A stretch of DNA of 7,706 nt, taken from Desulfobacteraceae bacterium (GTDB lineage: Bacteria; Desulfobacterota; DSM-4660; Desulfatiglandales; B25-G16). The stretch covers positions 1 through 7,706 of the forward strand of contig DAOVDY010000027.1 of NCBI GenBank assembly GCA_030669265.1. Direction: 5' to 3'. The position numbers and the translations under genes were made by a program. Every line of letters starts with the position of its first letter. Within the stretch, counting starts at the first letter, position 1. The notes under the pieces were generated by a model. That model saw nothing but the letters and a program-made list of their open reading frames with translations, did not search any database and was not told the DNA's origin. Below are positions 6,798 through 7,706 of this stretch, piece after piece.

Positions 6798-7094
6798 ATG
6801 TTTGGCCTGGGTACAACAGAGCTGCTTATTATTGGGGGAATTATCTTGCTCATCTTTGGTGCCAAGAGATTGCCAGAAATTGGCAAGGGACTCGGGGGTG
6901 CTATAAAGGAGTTTAGAAAGGTGAAACAGGATATAACCCCGAATGATACCAAAGAAGGCTCAAAGGAAAAACACAAAGAGGAAACGACCATAGAAAATAC
7001 ATTGGTCGAAAAGATAGTGAAAGAAGTGCCGGTGGTCAAAAAAGGCCTTGCAATTAAAAAAAAGGCAGAAAAGATAAAAAAGATCATCACATAG
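6798..7094 (+). CDS. tatA: Twin-arginine translocase subunit TatA/TatE
   Basis: TatA is the pore-forming or membrane-weakening subunit of the Tat system, which exports folded, often cofactor-bearing proteins. The 98-residue protein has the standard layout: a short N-terminal transmembrane helix (about residues 5-20, ELLIIGGIILLIFG) with the polar residue E8, the FGAKRLPEIGKGLG hinge, then an amphipathic helix (AIKEFRKVKQD). The FG-(A)-K-(R/K)-LPE motif suits TatA/E rather than TatB. The C-terminal half is low-complexity and very rich in Lys and Glu, ending in KKKAEKIKKIIT, as expected for a cytoplasmic tail. No tatB or tatC is adjacent, so the remaining subunits must be elsewhere. It has its own candidate promoter and a strong ribosome site, so it is probably monocistronic. 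Its last 8 bases overlap the end of the convergent phosphatase gene. Confidence 0.93.
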   Translation: MFGLGTTELLIIGGIILLIFGAKRLPEIGKGLGGAIKEFRKVKQDITPNDTKEGSKEKHKEETTIENTLVEKIVKEVPVVKKGLAIKKKAEKIKKIIT

Positions 7095-7706
7095 AAGATG
7101 CCCTCTCTAATACATCCATCATTTGCTTATGAATCCTTCCATTCGATGCCAAAATAGATGGAGACTCCAGGTAATAATCTTTCCCCTGCATATCTGTTAC
7201 AATCCCACCTGCCTCCTCTACAAGTAGCCATCCTGCTGCGATATCCCAGGGATTTAATTTGAGTTCCCAGAATCCATCAAACCGCCCTGCTGCAACATAC
7301 GCAAGGTCCAGCGCTGCTGAGCCTGCCCTACGGATAGCCTGTGCCTTCATGATCATTGTATTAAAGTAATTCAGATTATTGTGGCTGTCTTCCCGAATAT
7401 CATACGGGAATCCCGTAGCCAAAAGGCCTTTGATTACTCTGTTCATATTTGAAACATGTATTGCCCTGTCATTTAAAAAGGCTCCCTTCCCTTTTTCCGC
7501 TACAAACATTTCATTGAGCATAGGATCGTAAATAATACCTACAATCAAAGTATCCAGTTTTTGAAGTGCAATAGAAACACAAAAAAAAGGGTACCCATGA
7601 GCATAATTGGTGGTTCCATCAAGGGGATCGATAATCCATGTGAAATCAGATCCCCTTGTGGTATAGGTAAATTCCTCTGCCAGGATGTCATGATCGGGAA
7701 ACAGGC
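7087..7706 (-). CDS. suhB: Inositol monophosphatase family protein (N-terminus beyond window)
   Basis: The minus-strand frame is open to the right edge and supplies 205 C-terminal residues of a family normally about 260 long; roughly 50-60 residues are missing. Both family signatures are present: the metal-binding WIIDPLDGTTNYAHG (about 7638-7597), preceded by the metal-binding glutamates of ILAEE, and NPWDIAAGWLLVEEAGG near the C-terminus with its metal-binding Asp. These Mg2+-dependent, Li+-sensitive enzymes hydrolyse inositol-1-phosphate and related phosphomonoesters in the cytoplasm. The WIIDPLDGTTNYAHG form points to the SuhB/IMPase branch rather than CysQ or fructose bisphosphatase, although histidinol-phosphatase or another sugar-phosphatase role cannot be excluded. 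A TTG at 7548 is an internal leucine codon, not the start, because motif A lies upstream of it. The gene converges with tatA and shares 8 bp with it; no terminator is visible between them. Confidence 0.92.
   Translation of the reverse strand, partial: LFPDHDILAEEFTYTTRGSDFTWIIDPLDGTTNYAHGYPFFCVSIALQKLDTLIVGIIYDPMLNEMFVAEKGKGAFLNDRAIHVSNMNRVIKGLLATGFPYDIREDSHNNLNYFNTMIMKAQAIRRAGSAALDLAYVAAGRFDGFWELKLNPWDIAAGWLLVEEAGGIVTDMQGKDYYLESPSILASNGRIHKQMMDVLERASSM

Noticed and set aside
6512..7090. A 192-residue minus-strand open frame with hydrophobic composition opposite tatA.
   Set aside because: It lies antisense to the end of the helicase gene, the tandem repeat and nearly all of tatA. Its hydrophobic look comes from reading the Lys/Glu-rich TatA tail backwards, and it has no family resemblance.
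7546..7548. TTG at 7548 as the start of a 153-residue phosphatase.
   Set aside because: The same frame continues upstream through the diagnostic WIIDPLDGTTNYAHG motif to the window edge, so this is an internal codon.

Overview
The window looks like ordinary chromosome from an anaerobic, Gram-negative-type bacterium with moderate-to-low GC (roughly 40-45% by eye). The mix of thiolase, cyclic-nucleotide/PilZ regulators, a TatA protein and an MrfA-type helicase, plus intergenic palindromes and short tandem repeats, would suit an anammox-type planctomycete (Brocadiales) or a deltaproteobacterium-like lineage. This is an impression only; the window has no rRNA or marker gene to settle it.

Layout. 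(1) 1-2224, plus strand: the C-terminal part of a PLP-dependent class I/II aminotransferase, then 32 bp later a thiolase (acetyl-CoA acyltransferase) with an unusual N-terminal extension and an apparent one-base deletion near 1050-1061 that splits it over two frames. A strong hairpin terminator at 2230-2274 closes this unit and can also serve the opposite strand. (2) 3505-2319, minus strand: a two-gene unit. The first gene fuses a cyclic-nucleotide-binding domain to a C-terminal PilZ (c-di-GMP) domain; the second is a stand-alone cyclic-nucleotide-binding protein that looks like a paralogue of the first one's N-terminal half. Neither has a DNA-binding domain. (3) 3506-3780: a divergent intergenic region with two adjacent short palindromes inside a larger inverted repeat. 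(4) 3781-6630, plus strand: a 949-residue protein joining an MrfA/YprA-type superfamily 2 helicase (with its Cys-rich DUF1998-type zinc motif) to a C-terminal DEDD 3'-5' exonuclease domain of the YprB/MrfB type. (5) 6798-7094, plus strand: a TatA/E-type twin-arginine translocase subunit with its own likely promoter, preceded by an 8-bp tandem repeat. (6) 7706-7087, minus strand: an inositol-monophosphatase-family enzyme missing its N-terminus at the window edge, overlapping the end of tatA by 8 bp.

The most notable item is the single-polypeptide helicase-nuclease, which joins two activities that are separate proteins (MrfA and MrfB) in Bacillus subtilis, where they act in a UvrA-independent mitomycin-damage repair route. 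Next are the regulator carrying two potential second-messenger sensors with its tandem paralogue, and the frameshifted, N-terminally extended thiolase. No CRISPR array, insertion sequence, tRNA, rRNA or recognisable riboswitch was seen.
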